This document shows, piece by piece, positions 1 through 10,500 of a stretch of DNA of 64,000 nt. The stretch is from Asterochloris sp. CNOR1 (taxonomy: Eukaryota > Chlorophyta > Trebouxiophyceae > Trebouxiales > Trebouxiaceae), in contig OZ017755.1 in assembly GCA_963969365.1 (NCBI GenBank), forward strand, positions 2,356,001-2,420,000, read 5' to 3'. The position numbers and the translations under genes were made by a program. The number at the start of each line of letters is the position of its first letter. The stretch's first letter is position 1. The notes under the pieces were generated by a model. It did not search any database. It saw nothing but the letters and a program-made list of their open reading frames with translations, and was not told the origin of the DNA.

Positions 1-412
1 ACAGCAGGTGATTAGCTGCAGCAGACCTGGCCAGGCAAGATGCCACCTCCAAACATGTGAAGCAGCGTCTCACCACGTGAGCGAGGCATGTTGGATGAGC
101 TGGGTTAGAGAGGCTCTCTGGGCTGCGAGATCCTGAGAAGACGAGGCTCTGGCTCAGATTTAGTTTCCCTGGTACATTCGCTGCAGGAGCCCCAAGATTT
201 GCCACTCTCATCAGCATTGGAGCTGGTGACCTCAGGTGGTGATTCGGCACGATCCACTGTCTCAGGCTGCCTGTGTGACTTGCACCACCCAGCTATGGTA
301 TTCTGAGCAGCCTGCAATTGGCCTGCATGGGTGCTATGGCAGGTTTCTGATGAGTTGTGTTCACGTGCAGACCGCAACCTCAAGGACTGAGCAGGGCTCT
401 GCCCACAATAGG
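1..412. other. Upstream region of ATP synthase epsilon gene
   Basis: No convincing coding sequence is seen. A minus-strand open frame of 119 codons at 105-464 overlaps the first exon of the ATP synthase gene and has no recognisable motif, so it is treated as chance. The stretch presumably holds the promoter and 5' UTR of the downstream gene, but no clear core promoter element was identified. Confidence 0.4.
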
Positions 413-1420
413 ATGTCCTCATCTGCAGCAGCAAGCTCATACTGGCGAGTGGCCGGCATGACATACTTGAAGTACAGCAGCCTGTGCGCAGGTGCGTAGG
501 GCAGGTTCACTTAAGGTCTCCTCTTCAAAAGTGCTGCGTGATCCCTCAGATGTGTTTGAGGCAGGCCAGAGACTCATGCTTCTTATGTACCCTGCGATCT
601 TGTCGGCCCAGAGCCAGAAGGCTGCAGCAGATGCTAGCTGTTGCCTGCTGAGGCAGAATGCACCACCATCAGGCTCACGTGTGCCAGCTATAGGGCACCC
701 AGCTGTGTTGGCTCTGCCGTCTACAGAGCATGGTCTGGGGTGCCTGTACTCCTGTGCTCAAGATGGTTGGCTCTACAGCTCCACATCGTGCTGCAGCCAT
801 GGTGCAGACTGCACTGAGACAGATAGACAGCTGGCTTCCATGTTCAGCTTCAAAGCTGTGCTGCTCACAGGGCATCAGAGTTACACAATATATCTGCCTT
901 CAGCTCAGTGTCTACCTATGTGTTCAGCTCAGTCCCATGGGCTGCCTGCAGACATGGTGCGGGCCGCGCTGAAGGAGCCAGCCAGGACAAAGGCCCGCAC
1001 TCGGGAAGTTGTCTACTTCAGGCAGGCCATGTGGAAGGACGGCAAGCCAGAGAAGCAAGGTAAGCAAGTGACAGCGTGCCACGTGCATGACCCCAGCTGG
1101 TGATCAGGTGGCCTGAACAGGCCACAGTGCGTTGCCTTCATGTGCCAAAGCAAGGCTACCCTGCCAGACGGCCAGATGTCAGCAGCTGCAGCATCACCAG
1201 CTCTGCTTGCGGACAGACTCTCGGCCAAGCGGACAGCTGTGCCCCACAGCTGGAAGCCAGCCTGGTGTTGTGTGGTGTCCCCTCAGCTGCCCATGCTGGG
1301 GCCAACAGGCTCTTGAAGCTCTCAATGTTTGCCTGAAGACTTGCTGATTTGACAATGGTCATGTGTTCTGTTGCAGTTGTGACGGATATCCAGCCGGAAG
1401 GGGTTCAAGCAAAAGCTTGA
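413..1420 (+). CDS. ATP15: Mitochondrial F1-ATP synthase epsilon subunit
   Basis: This is the small epsilon subunit of the F1 central stalk of mitochondrial ATP synthase (not the bacterial/chloroplast epsilon, which corresponds to mitochondrial delta). Three exons join in frame: 413-491, 952-1059 and 1377-1420, giving 76 residues. The family signature is clear: a Tyr-Trp-Arg then AGMTYLKYSSLCA segment in exon 1, and LKEPARTKARTREVVYF followed by WKDGKPEKQ in exon 2. The plant protein is about 70 aa, so length fits. No cleavable presequence is visible, as is usual for this subunit. Donors are GTGCGT and GTAAGC and both acceptors end in GCAG. The start ATG follows an in-frame stop closely and gives the conserved N-terminal helix its usual position. 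The gene converges on the aldo/keto reductase downstream. Confidence 0.88.
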
Positions 1421-1679
1421 CATGTAGGCAGATTAGGCACATGCATGTGGGCGGCACTGCAAGCCCAGAGAAGCAGCTCTACAGTCAGAACATGTCAGAC
1501 ATGAAAGCATGCAGACGTCGAGTTCGAATGAAGTTGGTGATTAATACTTTGTCAGTCAAGGTCTTCACGGCAGGGGTATTCAGAACTGATGTGGTCGTGG
1601 CCGCTTGAGTTCACTTGCCCATAGAATCTAACTTCTGCAGCCATAGCATGAAGGTCTTCAGACGGGAAGTTCCTGCAGC

Positions 1680-4600
1680 TCATTTAACTAAGGAGCTGGC
1701 AGATGCAGTTGTAGTGCTGGCCCCAAGGCAAGGGCCCACCTCATCGATTATGGCAACCTCATTGTCATCCAGGCGCCAGCCCATAGCGCCTGTGTGCTCC
1801 TGCACATGCATTACGTTTTTGCAGCCAGGGATGGGGATAGCGCCTGCAGAGCACCAAGCCACGACCTGATGAGCTGAGTCTAAGCAGGTGTCAGGAAAGG
1901 GTGAAGCAACTGCAAGGGATTGTGTCTGCTGGTGGGCACCACAGTGCCTGCAGTGTGCACTCTGCCCAGGGGTGCCCTTTCAATGGCTGAAATGGCAGAC
2001 GGCTACCAAACGTGTATGTGTGGGGGCAGAACTCAAGCACGCCACGACATCACAGCGTCGGCCATGACAACTGCTTGCATGTAATGCGATGGCGGTCGGC
2101 CATGGAGCTGGTCACCTTTGCACATGAGGTAGTTCAGGGCAACCTGTGTGACGCTCTTGCGGTTGATGCTCCCAACAAACTGCAGCAGCTTGAGGAGCAC
2201 CCTCGCGCTTGCAGCTTCTTTTGGACCGCCCTCCTCCACATACTTACCTGCAAGCAACAAAGATTTGATGACTTGCCTGCACAAGGGATGCAGACAGGCT
2301 CAACGAGCGCGCAGGCAGCCAGGCAGTTCCACAGTGGGCATCTCGTGCTGGGCAGGCCTTGTATGGGTGTGCAGGAACGCCACACCACTGTCTCACTTGT
2401 CAGAAGTCCCTGCTGAAGAGGGCTGTGGGCAACCACTGTGATGCCCAGATCTCTGCAGTGCTGGAGTAACCCACTCTTGTCAATCTTTCTGTTCAAGATG
2501 CTGTAGGCCACCTGCAAGCAGCGCTGTCTCAGGGATTGTTGCGTGGGGGTGTGAGATCAGTATCAGCCCGGGGCAAGTACTGCCTGTGCTGGTCAGACTG
2601 ACAAGCAGGACCCTAAAGGCACTCGTGCAGCCAGGCACCTGTCAGGAAGCCTGCTTGAACATGGGCTTGTGGTGGGGCATCTCCTCTTTGTGCCCCACCT
2701 CCCCCCACCCCCAGCGCACAAGTGGCTCAGTGATGCACATAGGGCAGCCTCCCAAGCTGTTCTTGACAGTCCCCGCGGCCACAGGCAGCCCCACCTGGTT
2801 GGTGACGAGGGCCGTGCCCTTTTTCTCCAGCAAGCCCTGGAGCTTGTCCAGCTGGCTGCGGTCATAGTTGCACACCCCAACATGGGAGCACAGCCCAAGG
2901 TCCAGAGCCTCTTGGAGTCCGTCCGCCAAGGTTGACTGTGGGAAACTGGGGAAGGGAAAGTGCACCTGCACCCAGCAGACAGCTGTCTTAGCCTGCCAAA
3001 GGACAGTCTAACTGCACTTTGCACGACTGGAGCACAGGCTGCTGAGCCTCTGAGGGCCGCTGCAGAGTGCAGGGATGCCTGCCGTAGTAGCCTCTTGCAG
3101 ACCCCAGGGCGCCATGAGGCAGCGACAAGCACTCATAGACTAAACAATGCTGGAGCGCCCCATGCACTCCATGTCCACTCAGCGCGCAGCACGAGGGCGC
3201 TCTGGCAAGGCAGCAAGTCCAGTGGTCAGTGCTGGAGCGTACCCTACACTGCAAGCTTGCCCCGCTCTCTCAGCGTCACTTCAGGCAACCAGAATTGGCA
3301 ACCACCACTCACAGAATAGAGGTCTACTTTGGAGCGCCCCATCCGCTTAAGGCTTGCTTGGAGAGCTGCCTTCATACTCTGGCGCCCCAGACGCAGGCCG
3401 CCTCCCACCAAGGCATTTGTCCAGGGGATTGTGAAGAACCTGCAGCAGCACGTCACGCATGCTGGAATCAAGGCACAGCACGAGAATATGCAGTGTTTGT
3501 CCAGGTGGTGACTGACCTGAGGCAGCACACAACGGCATGCTGGAGTCAAGGCAGCCAAACATGCAGCAGCACGACACCCTGCTGACACTTGGCACAGAGG
3601 CTAGTGAAGGATCTGCACTTGCCGAATGGCATGCTGAGACTGCAGCATGTGGCCTGGAGAACAGCACTGCAGCAAGGGGCGTGCTTGGGCTGTCGGCTTG
3701 GCTGCGCTCTTATTCATGGTTCATCGTGCAGGCCCCCCGCTCCGTCAAGCTACCCTGGGGTGCTGCTGAGAATGGGGCGTTGTTGAAGTGCAAGGGGCGC
3801 TTCAGCAAGTGACTCTGCTCTGTGAGTGCCTACTGCCCTACCAAGCTGCCCCTGGGGTGCTGCTGCCCCCTTGTTGCAGGCCCAGACCATGGGGCCACCC
3901 GCCCATCAGTTGCCTGCTGCTGCTGGTACGCACATGCAGGCCAGTGCTGCTGCTGCTTGACAGGGTCATAGGCTGCAGCAACTGGGCTTACCCTCTCTAC
4001 AGTGCATGTCAAGGCCTGCAGTCCTGCCCTGCACATGCTCAAGCAGCAGGCAGGGACCCACTTCGTGCCTGTTATGACCTGCTGACCCTCAGTGCCTGTG
4101 CTGGCAGTGTCTTGTGAGAGCAGTCTCCCCAGTATCTGCTCAGAGGACTGCCCGAACTTAATGTTCTGATATCCGTAGACCTGCAGGACAGTGTTTCACA
4201 GACTTATGACCTGGGTGGCACCATGACAACTTGCATGTTGCCATGCAGATGGCTTTGGTGTTTCCCTAATGTGTCAAGGTACGCAGCAAGCTGCTGGTGC
4301 ACGTGCTGGACGGCGTGGCTCTCCAGCTTGCATGGCGCCTCATCTCAAGCCAGCTAGCCAGAGTGCTGCTGCACTCACCTCGGCAGTATCGAAGAAGGTG
4401 ACTCCGCCTTCCCGTGCTGCTTTGAATGCAGCTTCCAAGTCGCCCTGCATAGGCAGACGGCTCCATCAGCAGGGAGCGGCACACAACATTCGGTCTCAGA
4501 TTTGCTGGTAAGGACTCATGGCTTGCTATCGGTATGGACAGATCACCTCTCTGTAAGCCTTTCCGAAGCCTGTCCCGGGATCGCCCCACTGCAAAGCAGT

Positions 4601-4907
4601 CAATTTGTTAGTCAATACATGGGGTATGCTTCTTTGAAGCTTGATCAGGTGCTGTAGTGGGCACAATCCCACCTGCAGTGTGCCAATGCCCAATGCTGAG
4701 ACATGGCATCCTGACCTGCCCAGCTCCACCTTGTCCTTCTGCTGGCCTGAATGCGGGAGGTTTGGGTGCGCTGATTGCAGATGACGGGGTCATTTACATA
4801 TATGCCCAGCATCACTGTGACTCACTCTGCAAAGCAGGCTGGGCTGCTGAGGCCCTGCATGGCCATGAGGTGTGTTTTCTGCAAAGAGGCCTCGAGTGAT
4901 AATCCAT
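1680..4907 (-). CDS. Aldo/keto reductase, plant plastid type
   Basis: Predicted NADPH-dependent aldo/keto reductase similar to the Arabidopsis At1g06690 group. Exons (high to low): 4907-4826, 4770-4673, 4588-4547, 4444-4379, 4180-about 4058, 3439-3313, 2965-2795, 2511-2397, 2247-2116, 1843-1680; about 373 aa. Visible motifs are GRSGCHVSALGIGTLQ at the N-terminal hairpin, FFDTAEVYG (catalytic Asp and Tyr), TKW (catalytic Lys), VDLYSVHFP (catalytic His), VGVCNY, VAHSPLQQGLLTSKY and GAIPIPGCKN, the cofactor-binding end. The first exon is Arg/Ser/Ala-rich and could be a plastid transit peptide; an in-frame ATG at 4955 would lengthen it. The junction between the exon ending near 4058 and the exon starting at 3439 does not join in frame with the obvious GT donor, so a short exon or non-canonical site is missed there. 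The gene is divergent from LSm5. Confidence 0.85.
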
Positions 4908-4955
4908 GGGCTGGAGCTGAAGACTCAGCTGCTGCTTTGGGTCTGTATACTGCAT

Positions 4956-5088
4956 GGCAGAGGGGTGAAGGGAGCCAGAACGACTGTTAAGCAGATAGAC
5001 TCCAGCTCAAGGATTTCCACTTGCATTCCGTGAGACCTGCCACACAACATTCATCAGCGAGCTCTGAGGGGCCACTGCACTTGTCACC
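4956..5088. promoter_or_regulatory. Shared divergent promoter, reductase / LSm5
   Basis: Only about 130-180 bases separate the possible start codons of the minus-strand reductase (4955 or 4907) from the LSm5 ATG at 5089. Both 5' UTRs and both promoters must fit here, which implies a bidirectional promoter. No TATA box was recognised. Confidence 0.5.
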
Positions 5089-5509
5089 ATGATCAACCCA
5101 AAGAAGGCTGCAACCGCAGGCAATCCCAGCCACCTCATGCCTTCAGAGCTCATAGATCGGTGCGTTGGCTCCCCCATCTGGGTGATCATGAAGGGGGAGA
5201 AAGAGCTGACAGGCACCCTCAGAGGCTTTGATGTCTTTGTGAACATGGTGAGACCTTGTGATAGCAAATTGAAGCTTGCAGTGAGTGCCTCTGCATAGCG
5301 TTGCTGCAGCTGCCGCAGCAGCACACACGTCTTGCTGCGTTTTGTCCCAACACAGCAAGCTGTTGCTTTCATGTTCTCAGGTGCTTGAGGATGTCACAGA
5401 ATACGAACTCACGCCTGAGGGCACTGTCACAACAAAACTGGATCAGATACTACTCAATGGCAATAACATAGCGGTTCTGGTGCCTGGCGGGCGACCAGAG
5501 GATACTTGA
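5089..5509 (+). CDS. LSM5: U6 snRNA-associated Sm-like protein LSm5
   Basis: LSm5 is a subunit of the heptameric LSm2-8 ring, which binds the U-rich 3' end of U6 snRNA in the nucleus, and of the cytoplasmic LSm1-7 ring, which acts in mRNA decay. Two exons, 5089-5247 and 5381-5509, encode 95 aa, close to the plant protein (about 88 aa). The Sm1 motif runs through [19 protein letters not shown] and [12 protein letters not shown], where the bar marks the intron; Sm2 is [15 protein letters not shown]. The intron falls between codons within Sm1. The start has ACC directly before ATG. The protein begins with a short Lys/Ala/Asn-rich leader before [11 protein letters not shown], slightly longer than in land plants. 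Confidence 0.95.
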
Positions 5510-5720
5510 TGATGGATTTGTTCAGGCGGGTAGGTCATCTGCGCTGGCTTACCCTGCTGGCCTTCCTGTTTCAGCGTCAGCGAGCCAGCAAGAGGCAGGC
5601 AGGCAGCAGTAATGGTCATGCTGCTGTGCAGGGGAAGTCGAAAATGGACAGCGGCTTCAGTTGGCTGTCCATCTTGTGCGCGGGGCTGGCTATACAGCGC
5701 GGCACAAGATGCTCTGGGCA

Positions 5721-5743
5721 CAGAGAGGGAGAGAGAGAGAGAG
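5721..5743. repeat. GA microsatellite
   Basis: A short purine run of repeated GA with one GG interruption lies in the 3' intergenic space between LSm5 and the kinesin region. Confidence 0.8.
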
Positions 5744-5815
5744 TCAAAACAAATACGCATTGCCCAGACGTGTCACATACGGAACAAAAGTCAAAGCAGT
5801 GGTCACAGTTGATGC

Positions 5816-6865
5816 TCAGACTGCATTAGGGGCCGCAGTGCTGTCCACTGTCAGGGCCCGCCTTGGCCTCTCCTGCTGTAACAGCCCCTTGAGATTCTTC
5901 AGCGCCCTCTGTGGCATGCTGCTCTGTTGTACACTGTCCCCGCTGCCCTGGCGAACCAGGTTCCTGCTGCTGGCATTGCCTGTGTTGGACAGGCGTGCTC
6001 CTCTAGACCCTGGACGGGACCCCAGTCTGATGCCCTGGGGCTTAGCGACCCTGCCAGCAGAAGGCGGCCGCGCCAAGCTGCCGCCGTCACCTGAAGGTGT
6101 GGGACCCAGGATTGAGCAGCCAATGTGGCTGCTCACCCATCAGGCTTGAAATCAGCCTGATGCACTGTGCAGCAGGCAGTCAGCCAGATGCACTGCTGCT
6201 CAGCCAGCAAGAGCCAGCCAGCAGAAGCCTGCCAGCAAGAGAAATACATGGGCTGAATGAGCAAAGCGCCAACCTGCCTCGTCTGGCGCCATCGCGCCGA
6301 TTGGCTCTGGCGCTGTTGAGCACAGAAGAGGTTGGCGGCGGTGGTGTCACCTGTGAGGCATGTCGCAATATTCAGATGTGCATGCTTGTAGCAGGGCAGC
6401 ACCCCACATGCAGCTGGCTGTCTGGCAGCAAACCTAGCTTGTTGGTACATTGGATGGGCTGGTTGCAGCTGCTGATGTTTTGCCTGACCTGCCCGTGCCT
6501 AGCATTGCGTGCAAAGCAGAGGCAGAGAGGGGCAGTTCACCGCTCTCCCAAGAAGGCTTGCAAATGTTCAGGAAGGCAGACACAGGGAGCCCACAGCCCT
6601 CCAGGAAGGGCTTGCACATTCTCAGCAACTTGTTCACCCCAAGTGCCCCAATGCGGGTGGCGCGTGCAAAGGTGCCAGCGCCCTGCTGCTGCTGGCTTCT
6701 GCCGAGGGAGGGCAGCTGCCCCATCGAGTGCCGGTGCTGCAGCTGCTGTGCACTGCTGCCAGCGCTGGCCTCCCCGTCCCCTGAAGAGCTGGCGCCATGG
6801 CTGGCCTCGGCCTGCGCCCCGCTGCTGCGTCTTGCAGCTGCAGCCACTGCGCTGGCCCCCTCCAA
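5816..6865 (-). other. Open minus-strand sequence, possible kinesin 3' exons
   Basis: Two minus-strand open frames lie here (6865-6434 and 6136-5816). The first is rich in Ser, Ala, Gln and Gly and contains two imperfect copies of a short unit (MCKPFLEGCGLPVSAF and ICKPSWESGELPLSAS). The second is rich in Ser, Arg and Gly and ends at 5816. A consensus donor (CCAG|GTGGGG, near 7587) inside the last kinesin exon could splice into this region instead of ending at the 7532 stop. That would give the kinesin a longer disordered tail. A separate small gene or antisense noise cannot be excluded. Confidence 0.3.
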
Positions 6866-7531
6866 AAGGTCGGCGTGCCTGCTGGCCTGGCTGCTGGCAG
6901 AGGGCTGTGCCCACGCGTGGCGCCCATTGAGGCTGGTGGTGTGACGCTGCAGTGGGCGCGCAAACCCCCCAACGCCGACGCCTGCACGTGGTGATCATGC
7001 TTGATTGAGGCCATCCAGGGCAGGCAAAGGCGACCAAGCAGAGCTGGTTGCAGCAGATGCAGACGCAGGAACATGACTGCACCACAGTTCCTGAGTGGTA
7101 GTGGCTCTGTGAAGCTCTGCAGGCCTGCCAGGAGGCAGCAGGACCGTGCTCCATTCCTGCCCCGTCAAGCCTTGCATAGCTGCTCTGTGCATGGCCCAAA
7201 AGATGCCCAGCACCGAGGCAGACCTGACAACTGCACATGAGGCCACTACGGCCCCCTTCATTATTTCCCTCAACTGGCTGACTGCTGCTGTGGACTGGCC
7301 CTAGAACAGCCCTCAAAAGCAAACGTTGCTGCCAGCCAGCTCAGGTTGCTTCATTCCTTTGAAAGCTTTGGACGGCGGCGGAGTGCAGCAAGTGATGGTG
7401 CAAGAAGAGTGCTGCGCCATGCCTGAGAAGGTCATACCAGCAGCACCTGGCATTCTCACCTACCCAGCCGCTGCTGATGTCTGCAGCATCGCAGAGACAG
7501 CACCTGTAGGCACTTGTGCCTGCATGTGCCC

Positions 7532-10500
7532 TCAGTGGGCACCAGCATCAGCCCTGAAGCGTGCCGGACAGCCCTGCATGCCCCCACCTGGCTGGTTGCC
7601 GCTGCCGCCCACAGCGTTGCGTGCCAGGCCGCGGGACAGCCCCTGAAGGTAGGGGTTGCGGGAGGCCAGGCTGGCTTGCTGGGACATGCTGCGGCTGTGC
7701 TGCAGGTTGGGCAGCGCCGTGTGCAGGTCCTCCTCATGGTCTGCATCGTGGTCCCCATCCACTGTCTCCCACTCTGACACATCGTCAACCACACTGTTGT
7801 CTCTGATCAGGGCCTCCAGCGTGGGCCCTGCAGACAAGCGCAGGGCAAGTCAGGCAGCTCCCCCAGCCGGCAGGAGAGGCTGTGCAGGAGCCTCATACAG
7901 CAAGGCAGGCTGTGCAGGTGACGGGCAGTGGCGTCTGTAGTCAGCACACTGTACAGAAGCCCCGCCAGAAGAGGTAGCACATGCAGCAGTCTGGCGAGCA
8001 CTTTGCGCTGTGAGCCTGCTGCCTTGCTCATGCATGATGCAGCATGCTGCGTCCCATGAGGGCAGACTGGGCACAGCAGAGGTTCCCTGTGCCGTAAGGC
8101 TGTCGGCATGGCTGTGGTTGGTGCAGTGTATTGGGGTGTCACACGAGGCAGACTGGGCGCAGCAGAGTTTCTGTTGCGCTGTGAGCCTGATGGCGTACTC
8201 GTGCGTGGGGCAGCATGCTGGCGTGTCCCAGGAGCGTCCTGTTCTGTGAGGCTGTTGGCACACTCATGATCAGTGCAGCGTGCTCCAGTGTTCCAGGAGA
8301 CGGACAGGACCTCACCCAGTGAGGCGATGGCATCTGCAGTTGCATCGTCTGGCCTGTACCCGCTGTCACCAGCATCACTGATCAGCGCGTTGAGCACAGC
8401 CTGGCGGGAGCGCCACAGGGCGTAGCGCTTGGCCGTGTGGCTTCCCGTCAGACGCTGCTCCATGGACATAGAGTTGCCTGCAGGGCCGCAGGTGCGCTGA
8501 TGTTGAGGCTGTGCTTTGATGGCAACACATCATGCTGCCGACTGGTAAGCAACCGTTTAGGGTCGGAGGGGGCCTGCAGGATGCCACATATGCTACGGCT
8601 GAGGCAGATGAGTGACTGCACATTGTGCTGCTGCCTGTCAGACACTGACTGTAAAATTCCATGCAGCTTAGCAACATCTGCTTTCCAGCAAGCCTAAGAG
8701 TGGCACATGCGCTGCTGTGTCAGATCTGCTGCTTGCTGGTCGCACAACTGCCTGCAGGATGGTTCAGGTGCTCCTGTTGAGCCTTTGGAGTGGTGGCGCA
8801 TGGTGCTGCTGCCTACAAAGTGTGATCTGCTTGCACGGCCTTGCATGGCCCGCCAGTCGCAACACCTCACCCTTGGGAGTCAGCAGGCCTGACGACTGCC
8901 GCCGCACCACTCCCTGGTGCTGCTGCTGGCCCCCGTCCCCGCTGGTGGAGCTGCGCCGCCTGCTCTGGCCTATATGGTGCTTTCTGGCCAGGTCAAACAC
9001 CTACACGGCACAGCAGGCATACCTCTGAACCACACTGCAGGGAATATTCTGGGCCTGCAGCGAACGCACAACCCCTAAGATCTGGCTAGCCACCTGGTGA
9101 GGTGAGCTGGCCAGGTGCTCACTAGTTATAAGGATGCAAGCCAAGATGCGGGCCAACCTATTCTAGGAAGACCTGCACCAATGCTGCAGATGTCAACTGC
9201 ATGTGCTTTGACATGTCAAGGTGCTGCATGTTGCATTGCTGCACTTTACAATTTCAAGCAAGCACACCTGAGCCTGAGAAACACCCATGTGGTCCAGCAC
9301 CTTCCAAAGGCTCCTGATGACCTCCTGTGCAACAGATGAGGGGCAGAGATCATCGATTTGAGCTTCAAATACAAGCCTGCAGATGAAGTGCTGTGCCTGT
9401 GTGCTGCAGCAATGCATGGCTGCAAACAGGCAGCGCAGCATGCTGAGTGTGACACGCACGCTCTTGGGGGTCCAACAGCGGCCAGCGGAACAAGGCAATA
9501 GCTGATGCCACCCAGCAAGTGCTGACAGTGCAAAGGACACAAAATCCTGCTGCTGGGGCTTAGCGCTTCAGCTCTCCTTGAACTACTGTGGCAGCAGATG
9601 ACATCACCCACAAGCAGCAGCCAATGCCTTCCTGCTAGCGCTCTGGTGATGATGTGCTCGCTGACAGAATTCAACTCCGCAACCAGACGTGTGTTTCATG
9701 CCAACGCTCTCCCCTGCTGGCCCTGGTTTCTCAGGATCACCTCAGCACTCATTTGACAACTTGAAAGACAGCCAGTGGGTCGTGCAACGAGCAGGCCCTG
9801 CTTGACAGCACTTATGTACAATGACTCATGCCGTCAAGACCCCACCTGTTGATCCTCGATGATCTGGTCACTGATGGAGGCCTCTGCTGTCATCTGAGCC
9901 CGCGAGACGGCCAGCCTCCCCTCAATGAGCTCGCAGGTCAAGCGATCCCGCCCAGGGCCCTTTGGCACGGCTGAGATGCCCTCCTGAATCTGCTGCCGCT
10001 TGGCCTCGCTCTGCTGGATCAGGGACTGTATGCGGCGCTTCTCCCTCTCACTGCCCTGCACGGCACAAAGGCAAAGGCAAAGTCTCCTGTATCTGAGAGC
10101 AGCCTCTGCCCATGACCCCACCAGATCATGCACAGCATCTGGCTTGGATCAGGACCTTTGTGGCATCTGCGCAGCAGCGAGAGAGATATGCAGGCCTGCT
10201 GAGCATGGGCTGCCCAAGACGTGCACTGCAGGGCCGGCAGCTCACCTGAAGCAGCCTGGCGATCTTGGCCTTGCGCAGGTCCGCCTCTGCCTGGAACTGT
10301 GCCCAGGCAGGGCTGTCAGCCTGGCTGGGGGCTCGCTGCGCGAGCTCACCCTCCACGCCTGACAGCTCCCCTTGATATCTGCAGCATCCACAGCACATGT
10401 CTCACACACACACTCGCCAGAGACTCAGCTCACCCTGAAACCTCACCAAGGTCCAGCAGAGCCTATATGGCCGCTCCCAAATTCTAGCAACAGTGCGTCA

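Noticed and set aside
1512-1545. GAGTTCGAATG as a tRNA T-loop
   Set aside because: No acceptor stem, anticodon arm or matching 5' half could be found around it.
5721-5743. GA run as a promoter GAGA-type element
   Set aside because: It lies in the convergent 3' region between two genes, so a promoter role has no support.
6097-6930. 277-codon plus-strand open frame
   Set aside because: Cys/Pro/Arg-rich with no start context or motif. It lies antisense to minus-strand sequence with better protein character and is explained by GC-rich composition.
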